Under the pieces are notes generated by a model. That model was not told the DNA's origin and did no database searches. It saw only the letters and a list, made by a program, of their open reading frames with translations. The translations under genes were made by a program, and so were the position numbers. This document shows positions 34,376 through 44,497 of a stretch of DNA of 64,000 nt, one piece after another; positions within the stretch are counted from its first letter, which is position 1, and the number at the start of each line of letters is the position of its first letter. Source of the stretch: Paenibacillus sp. MMS20-IR301 (GTDB taxonomy: Bacteria > Bacillota > Bacilli > Paenibacillales > Paenibacillaceae). The stretch lies in NCBI RefSeq assembly GCF_032302195.1, contig NZ_CP135275.1, positions 372,001 to 436,000 of the forward strand, given 5' to 3'.

Positions 34376-36712
34376 ATGAATGTACTCCAGACGATCCGTT
34401 CACGCAAATATCTGCAGCGGATCTTACTCAGCTTTATGCTGGTGGTTGCCACACTCGCTGTGGCCTCGCTGTTTCTGAATGCCAGTGCCCGCAGCCGGGT
34501 GCTCAGCCTGCAGAATGAAGCTGACCGGAAGCTGCTGACCCAGATCAATTATAACGTTGAGAATATGAACGGCATCGTGAAGGATCTGGCTATATCGCTG
34601 TACAACGATGAAGAGCTGCTTGCGCTGAAGTCAGGTGCAGATTACAAGCAGAGTATTCTAAAGATAGAACGTCTGAATCACACCGTCGCCTCATCGCCGT
34701 ATCTGCACGCCGCAGTCTTTTATAACGGCGCCCAGCAGCGGTTCTTTTCCTCACTTAACCATGACATCAATAACAGCACCTTGTATGGGGCTTTGGAGAG
34801 CTATATGGCTTCCCGCGCGGATCTGCCGAAGCTGCAGCTGATTCCCCTGGATCTGGACGGCAAAAACGAGGGGATCGATGTGTTCGCCTTCTTTCTGTAT
34901 GACGGGGAGGCGCTGGGCTCCATCAATGACAATGTGCTGATTCTGACGGTGAAGCCGGACTGGATGCTTGACAATGTGAAAGCGCTTAATATGGTGGCCG
35001 AGCGGCAAAATGATGTGCTGTTCATTACCGACAGTGATGGCGAGGTGCTGATCTCGACGGACGGCCTGCTGCCCGCAGGACTTAACATTAAGCAGGACCT
35101 GCTGCCGCGGCTCACGCCGTCGGATAAGCCGGTGGATTCTTTTATCTATAATCATGAAGACCGCAAATACAAGGTCACTTATTTAAGCAAGGCGCTGAAT
35201 AACTGGCAGATTGTCAGCCTGCAGGATTATGATGTGGTGCTGGGCAGCGTGCGGCAGATGAAATGGACGGAGGTGGCGGTCACGCTGTCGGTCGTTCTGC
35301 TTGCGGTCATGCTGTCCGTGTTCTTCTCGCTGCGGCTGTATAAGCCGGTGGGCCAGCTGCTGACGCTGGTGCCGCAGAATGAACGCGGCGCCCCGCAGGG
35401 CCGGGATGAGCTGTCGCTGATTGCGGCCAATGTGACGGAGATGATCGGCAAGCTGAAGGGGCTGGAGCAGGAACGGGCCTCGCAGTCGAATATCGCCAAG
35501 GTGTACCAGCTGCGCAGCCTGGTCGGAGCAAGCGGGAATATAGACGAGAATACGTTCCTGCAGATCAGGGAGCAATATGGCCTTGATATTGCTTATCCGG
35601 GGCCGCTGCGGCTGGCCCTGGTGCAGATTGACGATCTTCAGGGGCTGGCTGCCGGCCAGGGTGCGGCGATGGAGCCCCTGCTGTACTTCGCCATTGCCAA
35701 TATCGGCCAGGAGCTGCTCAGCCAGGACGGATCATGCGAAGCTGTAGATATGAAAAGCGGGCATCTGGTCTTCATATTCGGCAGCGGGGCAGTTACGGCA
35801 GACGGCCCCCCGGGAGCACGGAAGCTGGAGCAGCTGAATGACCGCTTTAAGGAGCTCCAGCAGACCGTACTGGCTTATTACCGAATTACCTTCACCGTTA
35901 CACTCAGTGAGGTATTCACAGACTACCGCAGCCTGACCCGGCATTATAATCTGGCGGTCCGCCACTCGAATTACCGGATGATTTACGGCAAGGGGGCGGT
36001 GCTTAAGCCGGAGCAGCTGCGGGAGAATGAACAGAATGAGACACTGCGCATCCCGCAGGAGCTGGAGCGCCAGCTGACCGAGGGGCTGAAGGGCGGCGAT
36101 CTGGAGGAGACGGAGCAGGCGATCCGCAGCTGGAGGGAGCTGCTCGGCGGCTTCAGCTACGAGAATATGTTCTCGGCGGTATTGCATCTGGCGGTTACGC
36201 TGAGCAATACGCTGGGGGAGATGAACAGCCATAACGTCAATCCGGTATCCGTCAACCTGCAGGCCATCAACCGGCGGATTCTGGAGAAGGAGACGCTTGA
36301 TGAGATCGAAGCCGTGCTGCTGGAGGTTGTGAGCGAGGTGGCAGAGCAGCGGCGGAGCGGCCGCGAGGACAAGAGCCGCCTGCTGGCGGAGACCGTGAAG
36401 GAGATTATCGGCCGGCACTATGCTGACCCGGACCTCAATGTGCAGCGGATTGCCGACATGCTGAAGATGAGCTCCGTTTATCTGGGCCAGGTATTTAAGT
36501 CGCAGGAGGGCATAACGGTGGTTGACCAGATCAATGCGGCGCGCCTCGCCTATGCCAGGGACTACCTGGAGCAGAAGGATTTAACCGTAACAGAGATTAT
36601 GGAGAAGGTAGGCTTCGGCAACGAAAGCTATTTTTACCGGCTGTTCAAACGCCGCTACGGCACGACACCGAAGGAATACCGCCTGAAATCAGCCATTGAC
36701 CGCAGTAAATAA
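34376..36712 (+). CDS. Membrane-anchored AraC regulator with extracellular sensor
   Basis: 778-residue one-component sensor-regulator. Helix 1 at about residues 20-38 (LSFMLVVATLAVASLFL), an extracellular Cache-like region to about 295, helix 2 at about 300-320 (VTLSVVLLAVMLSVFFSL), a cytoplasmic linker region, and an AraC DNA-binding domain at about 670-770 (LNVQRIADMLKMSSVYLGQVF, ending YGTTPKEYRLK). Such proteins stand next to LplB/YtcP-type importers in Paenibacillus and regulate them. Start ATG 34376 follows AGGGGGAG. It lies directly before the ABC operon at 36950 and probably activates it on contact with an external saccharide. The signal is unknown. Confidence 0.92.
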   Translation: MNVLQTIRSRKYLQRILLSFMLVVATLAVASLFLNASARSRVLSLQNEADRKLLTQINYNVENMNGIVKDLAISLYNDEELLALKSGADYKQSILKIERLNHTVASSPYLHAAVFYNGAQQRFFSSLNHDINNSTLYGALESYMASRADLPKLQLIPLDLDGKNEGIDVFAFFLYDGEALGSINDNVLILTVKPDWMLDNVKALNMVAERQNDVLFITDSDGEVLISTDGLLPAGLNIKQDLLPRLTPSDKPVDSFIYNHEDRKYKVTYLSKALNNWQIVSLQDYDVVLGSVRQMKWTEVAVTLSVVLLAVMLSVFFSLRLYKPVGQLLTLVPQNERGAPQGRDELSLIAANVTEMIGKLKGLEQERASQSNIAKVYQLRSLVGASGNIDENTFLQIREQYGLDIAYPGPLRLALVQIDDLQGLAAGQGAAMEPLLYFAIANIGQELLSQDGSCEAVDMKSGHLVFIFGSGAVTADGPPGARKLEQLNDRFKELQQTVLAYYRITFTVTLSEVFTDYRSLTRHYNLAVRHSNYRMIYGKGAVLKPEQLRENEQNETLRIPQELERQLTEGLKGGDLEETEQAIRSWRELLGGFSYENMFSAVLHLAVTLSNTLGEMNSHNVNPVSVNLQAINRRILEKETLDEIEAVLLEVVSEVAEQRRSGREDKSRLLAETVKEIIGRHYADPDLNVQRIADMLKMSSVYLGQVFKSQEGITVVDQINAARLAYARDYLEQKDLTVTEIMEKVGFGNESYFYRLFKRRYGTTPKEYRLKSAIDRSK

Positions 36713-36724
36713 GAACAGAATGCG

Positions 36725-36765
36725 GGCCCGCGAGTGAGATTTTTTCATTCCGCGGGTCTTTTTTT
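36725..36765 (+). terminator. Terminator after membrane AraC gene
   Basis: CCCGCG-AGTGA pairs with TCATT-CCGCGGG, followed by a run of T. Confidence 0.8.
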
Positions 36766-36819
36766 GCTTTTCACCGCACAGCCGCAGTGTAAGCTTGGCC
36801 TGAACAGGAATCAGGGAAC

Positions 36820-36858
36820 TGTACAGCCCGGATTTACAGCATTCTTGTGATTGTACAG
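36820..36858 (+). promoter_or_regulatory. Direct repeats TGTACAG before importer operon
   Basis: TGTACAG at 36820 and 36852, 32 nt (about three helical turns) apart, each followed by a CCGG within a few bases. Same-phase direct repeats are typical AraC-family sites; binding by the upstream regulator is inference. Confidence 0.4.
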
Positions 36859-36949
36859 TACCGGAAATGCTCGCTGCTGCGCTATTCTAAGGCCATGCAA
36901 AGCCTGACACACAGGCAGCCGTTAACGAGGAAAGGAAGGGGCTTTGGTT

Positions 36950-37936
36950 ATGCAGAAGAACGTTACACTTACCGGGCAGGGGGCACAAGCGGGTGCGCCG
37001 CCGGGAAAACGGAGGAAGTCATGGGCCGGAAGAGAGCTGCATCATTTTAAGAACAACCGCGAGCTGTTTCTGCTCTCCCTGCCGGGGATATTGTACAAAT
37101 TAATTTTTGCTTATATTCCGATGATTGGGCTGATTATTGCCTTCAAAAACTACCGCTATGATCTGGGCATCTTCGGCAGCAAGTGGGTGGGGCTGGATAA
37201 TTTCCGTTATTTGTTCACCACCGATACAGCCTGGCGGATTACCCGCAATACGGTTCTTTATAACACCGCTTATATCCTGGTGGGTACCTCGGCGGCGCTG
37301 CTGCTGGCGATCCTGATGAACGAAATTAAGGCCAAGGTGAGCAAGTTCTACCAGACGGCGCTGTTTTTGCCCCATTTTCTGTCATGGGTGCTGGTCGGGT
37401 ATGTCGCGTACGCCTTCCTGAACCATTCCGACGGCTTCATCAACCGCACGCTGGAATCGTTCGGCCTTGATCCGGTCAGCTGGTACCAGAATGCCGCACC
37501 GTGGCCGTTCATCCTCATCCTGGTGCAATTATGGAAGGTTGTGGGCTTTAATACGCTGATTTATTTTGCCGGCATTATCGGCATTAACAGTGAATATTAC
37601 GAGGCGGCGCGGATCGACGGGGCAACCAAGCCGCAGATGGCGTTTAAGATCACGATCCCGCTTATGGCTCCGATCATCATCATCATGCTGATCCTGTCCA
37701 TCGGCAATATGTTCCGCGGCGACTTCGGCCTGCACTATTTTATCCCGAACAACTCGGGCTTTCTCTACGGCTCTACAGATATTATTGATACTTATGTGTA
37801 CCGTGCACTGCGTGAAGTCGGCAATGTGAGCATGTCTGCAGCTACAGGCTTCTACCAGTCGGTTGTCGGTCTGGTGCTGGTGCTGACGGCCAACGGCATT
37901 GTACGCAAGGTTGATCCCGATAACTCTCTATGGTAA
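36950..37936 (+). CDS. Polysaccharide ABC transporter permease (LplB type)
   Basis: 328-residue membrane subunit of a CUT1 importer for oligosaccharides. A basic, Gly-rich N-terminus leads to the first helix near residue 45 (LFLLSLPGILYKLIFAYIPM); the EAA loop is EAARIDGATK at about residue 215. ATG 36950 has AAAGGAAGG upstream. It opens a transport operon followed by a YtcP-type permease and a binding lipoprotein, again without an ATPase gene. The subfamily imports oligogalacturonides, rhamnogalacturonan or xylan fragments in related bacteria; the substrate here is unknown. Confidence 0.93.
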   Translation: MQKNVTLTGQGAQAGAPPGKRRKSWAGRELHHFKNNRELFLLSLPGILYKLIFAYIPMIGLIIAFKNYRYDLGIFGSKWVGLDNFRYLFTTDTAWRITRNTVLYNTAYILVGTSAALLLAILMNEIKAKVSKFYQTALFLPHFLSWVLVGYVAYAFLNHSDGFINRTLESFGLDPVSWYQNAAPWPFILILVQLWKVVGFNTLIYFAGIIGINSEYYEAARIDGATKPQMAFKITIPLMAPIIIIMLILSIGNMFRGDFGLHYFIPNNSGFLYGSTDIIDTYVYRALREVGNVSMSAATGFYQSVVGLVLVLTANGIVRKVDPDNSLW

Positions 37937-37950
37937 GGAGGTGCCAGACA

Positions 37951-38838
37951 GTGGCCCGCAAAAAATTCGAATTCTCCAAGCTGTTCATTAATCTGCTGTT
38001 TACGGTACTCTCGCTTGTAGTCATTCTGCCGTTCCTGCTGGTCGTTGCCGTGTCGCTGACGGACGAAAAGTCGCTGACCGCCAACGGATACCAGTTCATC
38101 CCGGAAAAAATCAGTCTGGATGCCTACCGCTATCTGCTGGATGCCCCGGACATTCTGTTCCGTGCTTACGGGGTGACCCTCACCATCACTATAGTTGGAG
38201 CGCTGTTAGGCCTGCTGCTGACTGCGATGACCGCGTACGTCATTTCCCGGCAGGATTACCGGTATAACCGGGTGACCACCTTTTATGTGTTCTTTACGAT
38301 GCTGTTCAGCGGCGGGCTCGTTCCCTCCTACATCCTCATTACGCAATACCTGCATCTGAAGGACAGTCTGTGGGCGCTGATTCTGCCGATCCTGCTGTCG
38401 CCGTTCAACATTATGGTCATGAAAGGGTTCATGTCCAAGATTCCGCTTGAGATCATTGAATCGGCCAAAATCGACGGGGCGCGGGAGTTCCGCATCTTCT
38501 TCCGGATCATTCTGCCGCTCTCCACTCCGGCGCTGGCCACACTGGGGCTGCTGATCTCCTTCACCTACTGGAACGAATGGTTTAACGCGATGCTCTACAT
38601 CGATGATCCGAATAAGGTGCCGCTGCAGCTGCTGCTGGTGCGGACGCTCAACAGTATTGAGTTTCTCACAACCAATTCGGAGTTTACCGGACAGCTTGGC
38701 ATTGATTTGTCCAGCTTCCCGAACAGCTCGGCGCGGATGGCGATTGCGGTGCTGGCCGGCGGTCCGATGCTGGTGATCTTCCCGTTTTTTCAGCGGTTTT
38801 TTGTCAAAGGACTTACGGTTGGCTCCCTAAAGGGTTAA
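37951..38838 (+). CDS. Carbohydrate ABC transporter permease (YtcP type)
   Basis: 295-residue partner permease. First helix near residue 14 (INLLFTVLSLVVILPFLL), the EAA loop ESAKIDGARE at about residue 170 and the family C-terminus FVKGLTVGSLKG. GTG 37951 follows AAGGAGGTG at correct spacing; an ATG at 37930 overlaps the previous gene but precedes the ribosome site. It pairs with the LplB-type subunit. Confidence 0.93.
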   Translation: MARKKFEFSKLFINLLFTVLSLVVILPFLLVVAVSLTDEKSLTANGYQFIPEKISLDAYRYLLDAPDILFRAYGVTLTITIVGALLGLLLTAMTAYVISRQDYRYNRVTTFYVFFTMLFSGGLVPSYILITQYLHLKDSLWALILPILLSPFNIMVMKGFMSKIPLEIIESAKIDGAREFRIFFRIILPLSTPALATLGLLISFTYWNEWFNAMLYIDDPNKVPLQLLLVRTLNSIEFLTTNSEFTGQLGIDLSSFPNSSARMAIAVLAGGPMLVIFPFFQRFFVKGLTVGSLKG

Positions 38839-38874
38839 CATACAATCATGTACAAAGTACAGGAGGTCACACAC

Positions 38875-40422
38875 ATGAAAAAAAGACTGTTTGGAGTTCT
38901 GGCGCTCGTCTTGCTGGCGTCATCGGTGCTTAGCGCCTGCGGCGGTAACGGCAACAATGGAAACAACGGCAACAGTGCAGGAGGCACTGCCACGGAAGGC
39001 GCACAGACGGCGGCTCCGGCTACGGACTCAGGCTCAGCAGAGCTAAAGCCGGTCGAACTGACCTGGTATTATCCGCTGTCACAGCTGCAGGCCGACCAGG
39101 CTAAGGTGCAGGAGGAAGTCAACAAGATTGTGCAGGAGAAAATCAATGCCACAGTCAAGCTGATGCCGGTCGCTGTCGGGGACTATGTGCAGAAGATGAA
39201 TACGGTGCTGGCTGCCGGTGAGAAATTCGACATTCTCTGGACCGGGTATATGCTGAAGCCGGAGGAGCTGGTCCGTAAAGGCGCGATTCAGCCGATGGAT
39301 GCGCTGCTGGAGCAATATGCCCCTGAGCTGAAGGCCGATGTGCCGCAGGTGATGTGGGACGGCCTCTCGGTAGACGGGGAAATTTACGGGATTCCGAACC
39401 AGCAGATCAACGGCTCGCGTTACGGATTCATTATCCAGAAGCGTTTTGCCGACAAGTACAATCTTGACACCGCTTCCATCAAAAAGATCGCTGATATTGA
39501 GCCGTTCCTGGCCCAGATCAAGCAGAACGAACCGGACATTATCCCATTCGGCGTCTTCGGCACCTCCTTTATCAATCCGCAGTCGCATGATGACCAGTAC
39601 TGGGTAGTTCCGGGCCTGGATGACCACTTCTATATCAAGACTGATGATCCTACCTATACCCTGCACCGTTACCCGGAAGAGGAGCTCGACAATTTCCGGC
39701 TGGCCAGCAAATGGTATAAGGAAGGTTATATCTACAAAGATGCCGCTACGGAAAAAATGAACGATTATCTGACCAAAGGCCAGATTGCCGTTGACTTCAA
39801 CGTTACGCTTAAGCCGGGTGTTGAGGCGGAAGTGAAAGCCAAAAACGGCGGTAACGAAGTCATTACGGTTCCGCTGAGCGACTGGTTCTCCAACGGCTAT
39901 TCGGCAACGACCAACCAGTCGATCAGCCGCACGTCTGCCAATCCTGAACGGGCTATGATGCTGCTCAACCTGGTGAACACCGATAAGGCGCTGTACAATC
40001 TGCTCGCCAATGGTGTAGAAGGTGTCCACTACGAGAAGACAACAGGCGATTACATCAAGGCACTGCCGGATTCACGTTATATGCCGAATATGGACTGGGT
40101 TTTTGGCAGCGTCTTCAATTCCTATCTGAAGGAAGGCCAGCCGGAGAATGTCTGGGAAGAAACCAAGAAGATCAATTCCGATTCCGAGGTTAATCCTGTC
40201 GGCGCCTTCAAGTTCAACTCCGAGCCGGTCAATACGGAGATTGCCAACCTGAACGCCGTCTGGGGCGAATACAAGCGGGGACTTGTTACAGGCACCCTGG
40301 ATTTCGAAGAAACCTGGCCAGCACTGTACGGCAAGCTGAAGGAAGCCGGCGAAGAGAAGTATGTAGCGGAAGTAACGAAGCAGTTCGAACAGTTCCTGAA
40401 GGATAAAGGCTTGAAGAAGTAA
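38875..40422 (+). CDS. Extracellular oligosaccharide-binding lipoprotein (LplA/YtcQ type)
   Basis: 515-residue binding protein. Signal peptide with lipobox LSAC (Cys about residue 22), Gly/Asn/Ala/Thr linker, then ELTWYYPLSQLQAD and the long two-lobed fold typical of LplA/YtcQ proteins, which are about 100 residues longer than ordinary CUT1 binding proteins. ATG 38875 follows AGGAGG; the upstream in-frame ATG at 38848 lies before the ribosome site. It completes the importer and is separated from the secreted enzyme gene by a terminator. Confidence 0.93.
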   Translation: MKKRLFGVLALVLLASSVLSACGGNGNNGNNGNSAGGTATEGAQTAAPATDSGSAELKPVELTWYYPLSQLQADQAKVQEEVNKIVQEKINATVKLMPVAVGDYVQKMNTVLAAGEKFDILWTGYMLKPEELVRKGAIQPMDALLEQYAPELKADVPQVMWDGLSVDGEIYGIPNQQINGSRYGFIIQKRFADKYNLDTASIKKIADIEPFLAQIKQNEPDIIPFGVFGTSFINPQSHDDQYWVVPGLDDHFYIKTDDPTYTLHRYPEEELDNFRLASKWYKEGYIYKDAATEKMNDYLTKGQIAVDFNVTLKPGVEAEVKAKNGGNEVITVPLSDWFSNGYSATTNQSISRTSANPERAMMLLNLVNTDKALYNLLANGVEGVHYEKTTGDYIKALPDSRYMPNMDWVFGSVFNSYLKEGQPENVWEETKKINSDSEVNPVGAFKFNSEPVNTEIANLNAVWGEYKRGLVTGTLDFEETWPALYGKLKEAGEEKYVAEVTKQFEQFLKDKGLKK

Positions 40423-40465
40423 GACTAGAGAGACACTGCAATACTGGAGAAACCTGCTGCTCATG

Positions 40466-40510
40466 GACGGCTTTGCCAATTCAATCATTTTGGCAGGGCC
40501 GTCTTTATTT
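40466..40510 (+). terminator. Terminator after importer operon
   Basis: GACGGC plus TTGCCAA pairs with TTGGCA plus GCCGTC, followed by TTTATTT. Some read-through into the beta-helix gene is possible. Confidence 0.75.
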
Positions 40511-40535
40511 CAATCCGAAAGGAAGAGGAGCTTTG

Positions 40536-43500
40536 GTGAAAAAAAGGTTGCTTGCAGCGCTTATGGCTGGTCTGCTCTTCATGACGATTCCCGTTCCGGC
40601 TGTTACGTCTTCTGTGTCAGCGGAGGGAACAAACCCTGGAATGACATTGTATGTGGCTACAAATGGAAGCGATTCCAATAGCGGGACGCTGAATGCCCCC
40701 TTTCAGACGCTGGAAAAAGCGCGTGACGCCATCCGCACCCTGAAAGCGGGGAACGGGCTGCCGGAGGGCGGTGTTACCGTTATGCTGCGCGGAGGCCGGT
40801 ATGAACGGACCGCCAGCTTCGAGCTGCGCCAGCAGGATTCAGGTGAAGCGGGCAAGCCGGTCACTTATACGGCTTATCCGGGGGAGTCCGTAACCTTATC
40901 TGGCTCTAAGCACCTGGCCAAGTCAGCGTTCGTCCCGGTCACGGATTCCGCTATACTCGGCCGTATTATCAGCCCGGAGGCGAGAACCAAGGTGCTGGTT
41001 GCCGATCTGGCCGCGCTCGGGATTACCGATTACGGCCAGCTCAGCCGCCACGGCTATTATCTGGCCAATGATCTGAGCGAGGTGCCGCCGATGGAGCTGT
41101 ACGTGGCCGGGGAAGGGATGACGCTGGCCCGCTGGCCTAACGAATCCACTGTCCAGATGGATGAGATTATAGATCCCGGTCCGACGCGGCGTGATCCGAA
41201 CGGGGAGGTCCATACGCGCGGCGGCACCTTCACCTATACGTATGACCGGCCCCAGTACTGGACCGAGGCGGATGATATCTGGCTGGACGGGATTTTCGGC
41301 TACAGCTGGGAATGGTCGTACAATAAAATCGCCTCCATCGATACAGCCGCCAAAACAATCACCCTCCGTTACGGGGAGATGAGCGGGCTGTTCAAGAACT
41401 GGTATCCGGATTTCCATTTTGCGCAAAATCTGCTTGAAGAGATCGACATGCCCGGCGAGTATTACATCGACCGCACCGCACGCAAGCTGTACTTCCTGCC
41501 CAATGCCTCCTTCGCGGCTGCAGCAGACCCTGATATTGAAGTCACGATGCTCAAAACACCGATGATCAACGCGCTTAACGCCTCTTATACCGATTTCTCG
41601 GAGCTGGTGCTGGAGAACGGCCGTGATTCAGCTGCGGTATTCATGGGCGGCAGCCATATGCGTATCCTGAACAGCGAAATCCGCAATTTCACCAACAGCG
41701 GTGTGCTGATCAATACGCAGAGCAGATTCTATTACAACAACTTTGAAGGCGCACCGGGAACAGATCATGACATTATCAGCACTCACATCCACCATATCGG
41801 CGGTACGGCCGTTACATTGACGGGCGGTAACAAGACAACGCTCGCGCCGGGAAATAACGCCGTGGAGAACTCGCATATTCATGATTTTGCCTACTACCAT
41901 AAGGCCTATAATCCGGGAGTGCTGCTGTCCGGGGTCGGCAACCGGATGTCGCATAACGAGCTGCATGATGCGCCTCATCCCGGCGTGCTGATCTTCGGCA
42001 ATGACCATACCGTGGACTACAACGAAATCTATGATGTATGCACCACCTTCTCCGACCTCGGTGCAATCTACATGAATGCGGGCGAGCAGCCTCATGAGCG
42101 GGGCACCGTCATTAAGCGGAACTACTTCCATAACATCGGGGAGAGCAAGGCGGGGGTAGAGGGCGTTTATCCTGACAATTTCACGATGGGGCTGACGATT
42201 GACGAGAATATTTTCTACAAAATGGGCAATTCGGCTATTAAAAACAACGGCGGCGCGCATATCCAGACGCGGAACAATATTTTTATCGACAGCAAAATTC
42301 CGTACGATTATGCCGACCTGTACCTCGGCGATGAGCCGGATGACCAGGTACCGCTGAATTACATGCCGAAGTGGCAGGCGCTGTTCGCAGCGAACAACAA
42401 TTTCACGGGTACGCCTTATATGGCGAAGTATCCTGAGCTGGCGGACTTCTTCACGGAGAACCGTTATTATCCCGACACCAACACCTTCCAGGGGAATGTC
42501 ATTTATAATCCGGTGGTCCCGCGCAGTGTGACAACCAATGTGTACGGGGCGTATGACAAATTCGGACTGGTGCAATACGCAGATAACCTGGTAAGCACAG
42601 CAGACCCGGGCTTCACCAATCTGGCCGGAGGGGACCTGTCCCTGCGTCCGGATGCCGCGGTATTTAATGCTATTCCGGACTTCCCGGACATTCCGTTTGC
42701 CGACATCGGCATCAATGGCAAGGCGGGGACAACGGCAGGACCGGACAGCTATCCGGTAGAGGACGTTGTGGTGTATGACCAGGCCGTTACCGTAGACCGC
42801 TGGAAAACAGTCAAGCTGCGCACGGCTGTCCTGCCGTGGAATGCGGATCATCCTGAGCTGACCTTCTCCTCGGCCGATCCTGCGGTCGCATCCGTGGACA
42901 GTTCCGGTGTCGTTACCGGAGGGACGGTTGTCGGCAGCACGGTGATTACAGTCGCTTCGGCGGAGAACCCGCTGCTTACGGCAGAGGTGAGCGTGACCGT
43001 GGAAGCGGGCGACGGCGTAATGGATTTCACCAATTTCGAATCGGGGGCGAACGGCTGGAGTCAGGATGCCTACCGCAGCATTGAGAAAATCGGCGCAAAC
43101 CGCTGGTACAAGGTGCTGAACGGGGCTTCCTCGCTCAGTGCCAAAAGCTTCTCCGAATATGAGCTGAGCTTCCGGCTCAAGACGCCGGCGGTGATGGGCG
43201 ACAATGTGAACCTGTATGTGTTCGACCGGCAGGCCGGCAGCGGCTCCAGCCGGATCGGTTATAAGACACGGGCAGACGGCAGCTCGGCCTGGCTGCTCTA
43301 CAATTCAGCCTGGACGGTGCTGAAGGAAGTGAAGCTGCCGGAGCATGACCTGCTGCCGGATACGGAATATAACGTCAAAATGCTAGTAAAAGGCGGAGAC
43401 ATCAGCCTCTACCTGGACGGGGAATTCCGGCTGAAGGGCAATGATCCGGGGCACAATGCCGCGGGGAAAGTCGGCTTCTATGTCAATAACATCAGCCACA

Positions 43501-44315
43501 TGCTGTTCGATGACATTCAGTTCAAGGCCCCGACCACGGAGCTGGCCGGAATCATTCCGGCGGAGAGAGAGGTGCGGCTCGCCGCCGGGGAACAGCAGCA
43601 GCTGCATCTGTCCTTCGATCCTTCGGATACGCCTGACACTGGAGTTACCTGGCAGTCGGCCAATCCGGCAGTAGCCACTGTAGACCCGGCTGGAGTCGTC
43701 AGCGCTGTGTATGAAGGAAGTACGGTGATTACAGCTGTGTCGGTGGCAAATCCGCTCATTACAGCTGATATTTCCGTAACTGTCTCCAATATTATGCATG
43801 AGACGACCTTTGAGAACGGCGGCAACGGCTGGCCGGTGGACCCTAACCGCAGCATCTCAGCCGACCCTGACGGGAACCGGCGCTACAAGCTGCTGAACGG
43901 GGCTACGGCGCTGCTCGAGCGCAGCTTTACGTCCTACCAGCTGGAATTCAAGCTGAAGACACCGTCCGTGATGCCGGATAACGGGATTCTCTATCTCTTT
44001 GACCGCCAGGACAGCTCCGGCTCGACCCGGATCGGTTACCGGACCCGGGCAGACGGCACCTCGGCCTGGATTCTGTACAACACCGCCTGGCAGAAGCTGA
44101 CCGAGTCCGTCCTGCCGGGACATGATCTGCAGCCGGATACCGAATATACGGTGAAGCTGACGGCCAAGGACGGCGATATCAGCGTTTACATTGACGGTAC
44201 ATTAAGGCTGTCCGGCAGCGATCCGGGCCATCGGCCGTCGGGTAAGGTCGGTTTCTACACCAGCGGTTTTGACTATATGCTGTTCGACGACATTGTGTTC
44301 TCGGTGTTGCCTTGA
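40536..44315 (+). CDS. Secreted right-handed beta-helix glycosidase with duplicated Ig and sandwich modules
   Basis: 1259 residues. A signal peptide (about 1-28, ending SSVSA) exports it. Residues 33-700 form a parallel beta-helix enzyme domain beginning LYVATNGSDSNSGT, with a later run of HIHH, NRMSHNE and NIFY helix turns; the layout resembles GH141/GH120-type or pectin-active helix enzymes, family not certain. Then a bacterial Ig-like 2 domain (about 743-825), a beta-sandwich (about 828-998), a second Ig-like 2 domain (998-1085) and a second sandwich (1087-1259) closely resembling the first. GTG 40536 follows AGAGGAG. The sandwich pair probably binds polysaccharide. It would supply fragments to the importer before it. 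Confidence 0.88.
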   Translation: MKKRLLAALMAGLLFMTIPVPAVTSSVSAEGTNPGMTLYVATNGSDSNSGTLNAPFQTLEKARDAIRTLKAGNGLPEGGVTVMLRGGRYERTASFELRQQDSGEAGKPVTYTAYPGESVTLSGSKHLAKSAFVPVTDSAILGRIISPEARTKVLVADLAALGITDYGQLSRHGYYLANDLSEVPPMELYVAGEGMTLARWPNESTVQMDEIIDPGPTRRDPNGEVHTRGGTFTYTYDRPQYWTEADDIWLDGIFGYSWEWSYNKIASIDTAAKTITLRYGEMSGLFKNWYPDFHFAQNLLEEIDMPGEYYIDRTARKLYFLPNASFAAAADPDIEVTMLKTPMINALNASYTDFSELVLENGRDSAAVFMGGSHMRILNSEIRNFTNSGVLINTQSRFYYNNFEGAPGTDHDIISTHIHHIGGTAVTLTGGNKTTLAPGNNAVENSHIHDFAYYHKAYNPGVLLSGVGNRMSHNELHDAPHPGVLIFGNDHTVDYNEIYDVCTTFSDLGAIYMNAGEQPHERGTVIKRNYFHNIGESKAGVEGVYPDNFTMGLTIDENIFYKMGNSAIKNNGGAHIQTRNNIFIDSKIPYDYADLYLGDEPDDQVPLNYMPKWQALFAANNNFTGTPYMAKYPELADFFTENRYYPDTNTFQGNVIYNPVVPRSVTTNVYGAYDKFGLVQYADNLVSTADPGFTNLAGGDLSLRPDAAVFNAIPDFPDIPFADIGINGKAGTTAGPDSYPVEDVVVYDQAVTVDRWKTVKLRTAVLPWNADHPELTFSSADPAVASVDSSGVVTGGTVVGSTVITVASAENPLLTAEVSVTVEAGDGVMDFTNFESGANGWSQDAYRSIEKIGANRWYKVLNGASSLSAKSFSEYELSFRLKTPAVMGDNVNLYVFDRQAGSGSSRIGYKTRADGSSAWLLYNSAWTVLKEVKLPEHDLLPDTEYNVKMLVKGGDISLYLDGEFRLKGNDPGHNAAGKVGFYVNNISHMLFDDIQFKAPTTELAGIIPAEREVRLAAGEQQQLHLSFDPSDTPDTGVTWQSANPAVATVDPAGVVSAVYEGSTVITAVSVANPLITADISVTVSNIMHETTFENGGNGWPVDPNRSISADPDGNRRYKLLNGATALLERSFTSYQLEFKLKTPSVMPDNGILYLFDRQDSSGSTRIGYRTRADGTSAWILYNTAWQKLTESVLPGHDLQPDTEYTVKLTAKDGDISVYIDGTLRLSGSDPGHRPSGKVGFYTSGFDYMLFDDIVFSVLP

Positions 44316-44335
44316 GTGACTTGAGGCTGGCGGCG

Positions 44336-44360
44336 GCCCTCCCTGCGGGGAGGGCTGTTT
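44336..44360 (+). terminator. Terminator after beta-helix enzyme gene
   Basis: GCCCTCCC-TGC-GGGGAGGGC followed by TGTTTG; T-tract is short. Confidence 0.6.
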
Positions 44361-44497
44361 GCATCCGGGCAAGAAAGTCCGGTTAGCCAACGAGCGGAGC
44401 GGATGTCGTTATCATGCTAAACATGGGCAGCATCGTCAAGGCGATACAGGGTTGTATGCGGTAACATGAAAGAGAAGACACGTTTGGGAGGTGCAGC

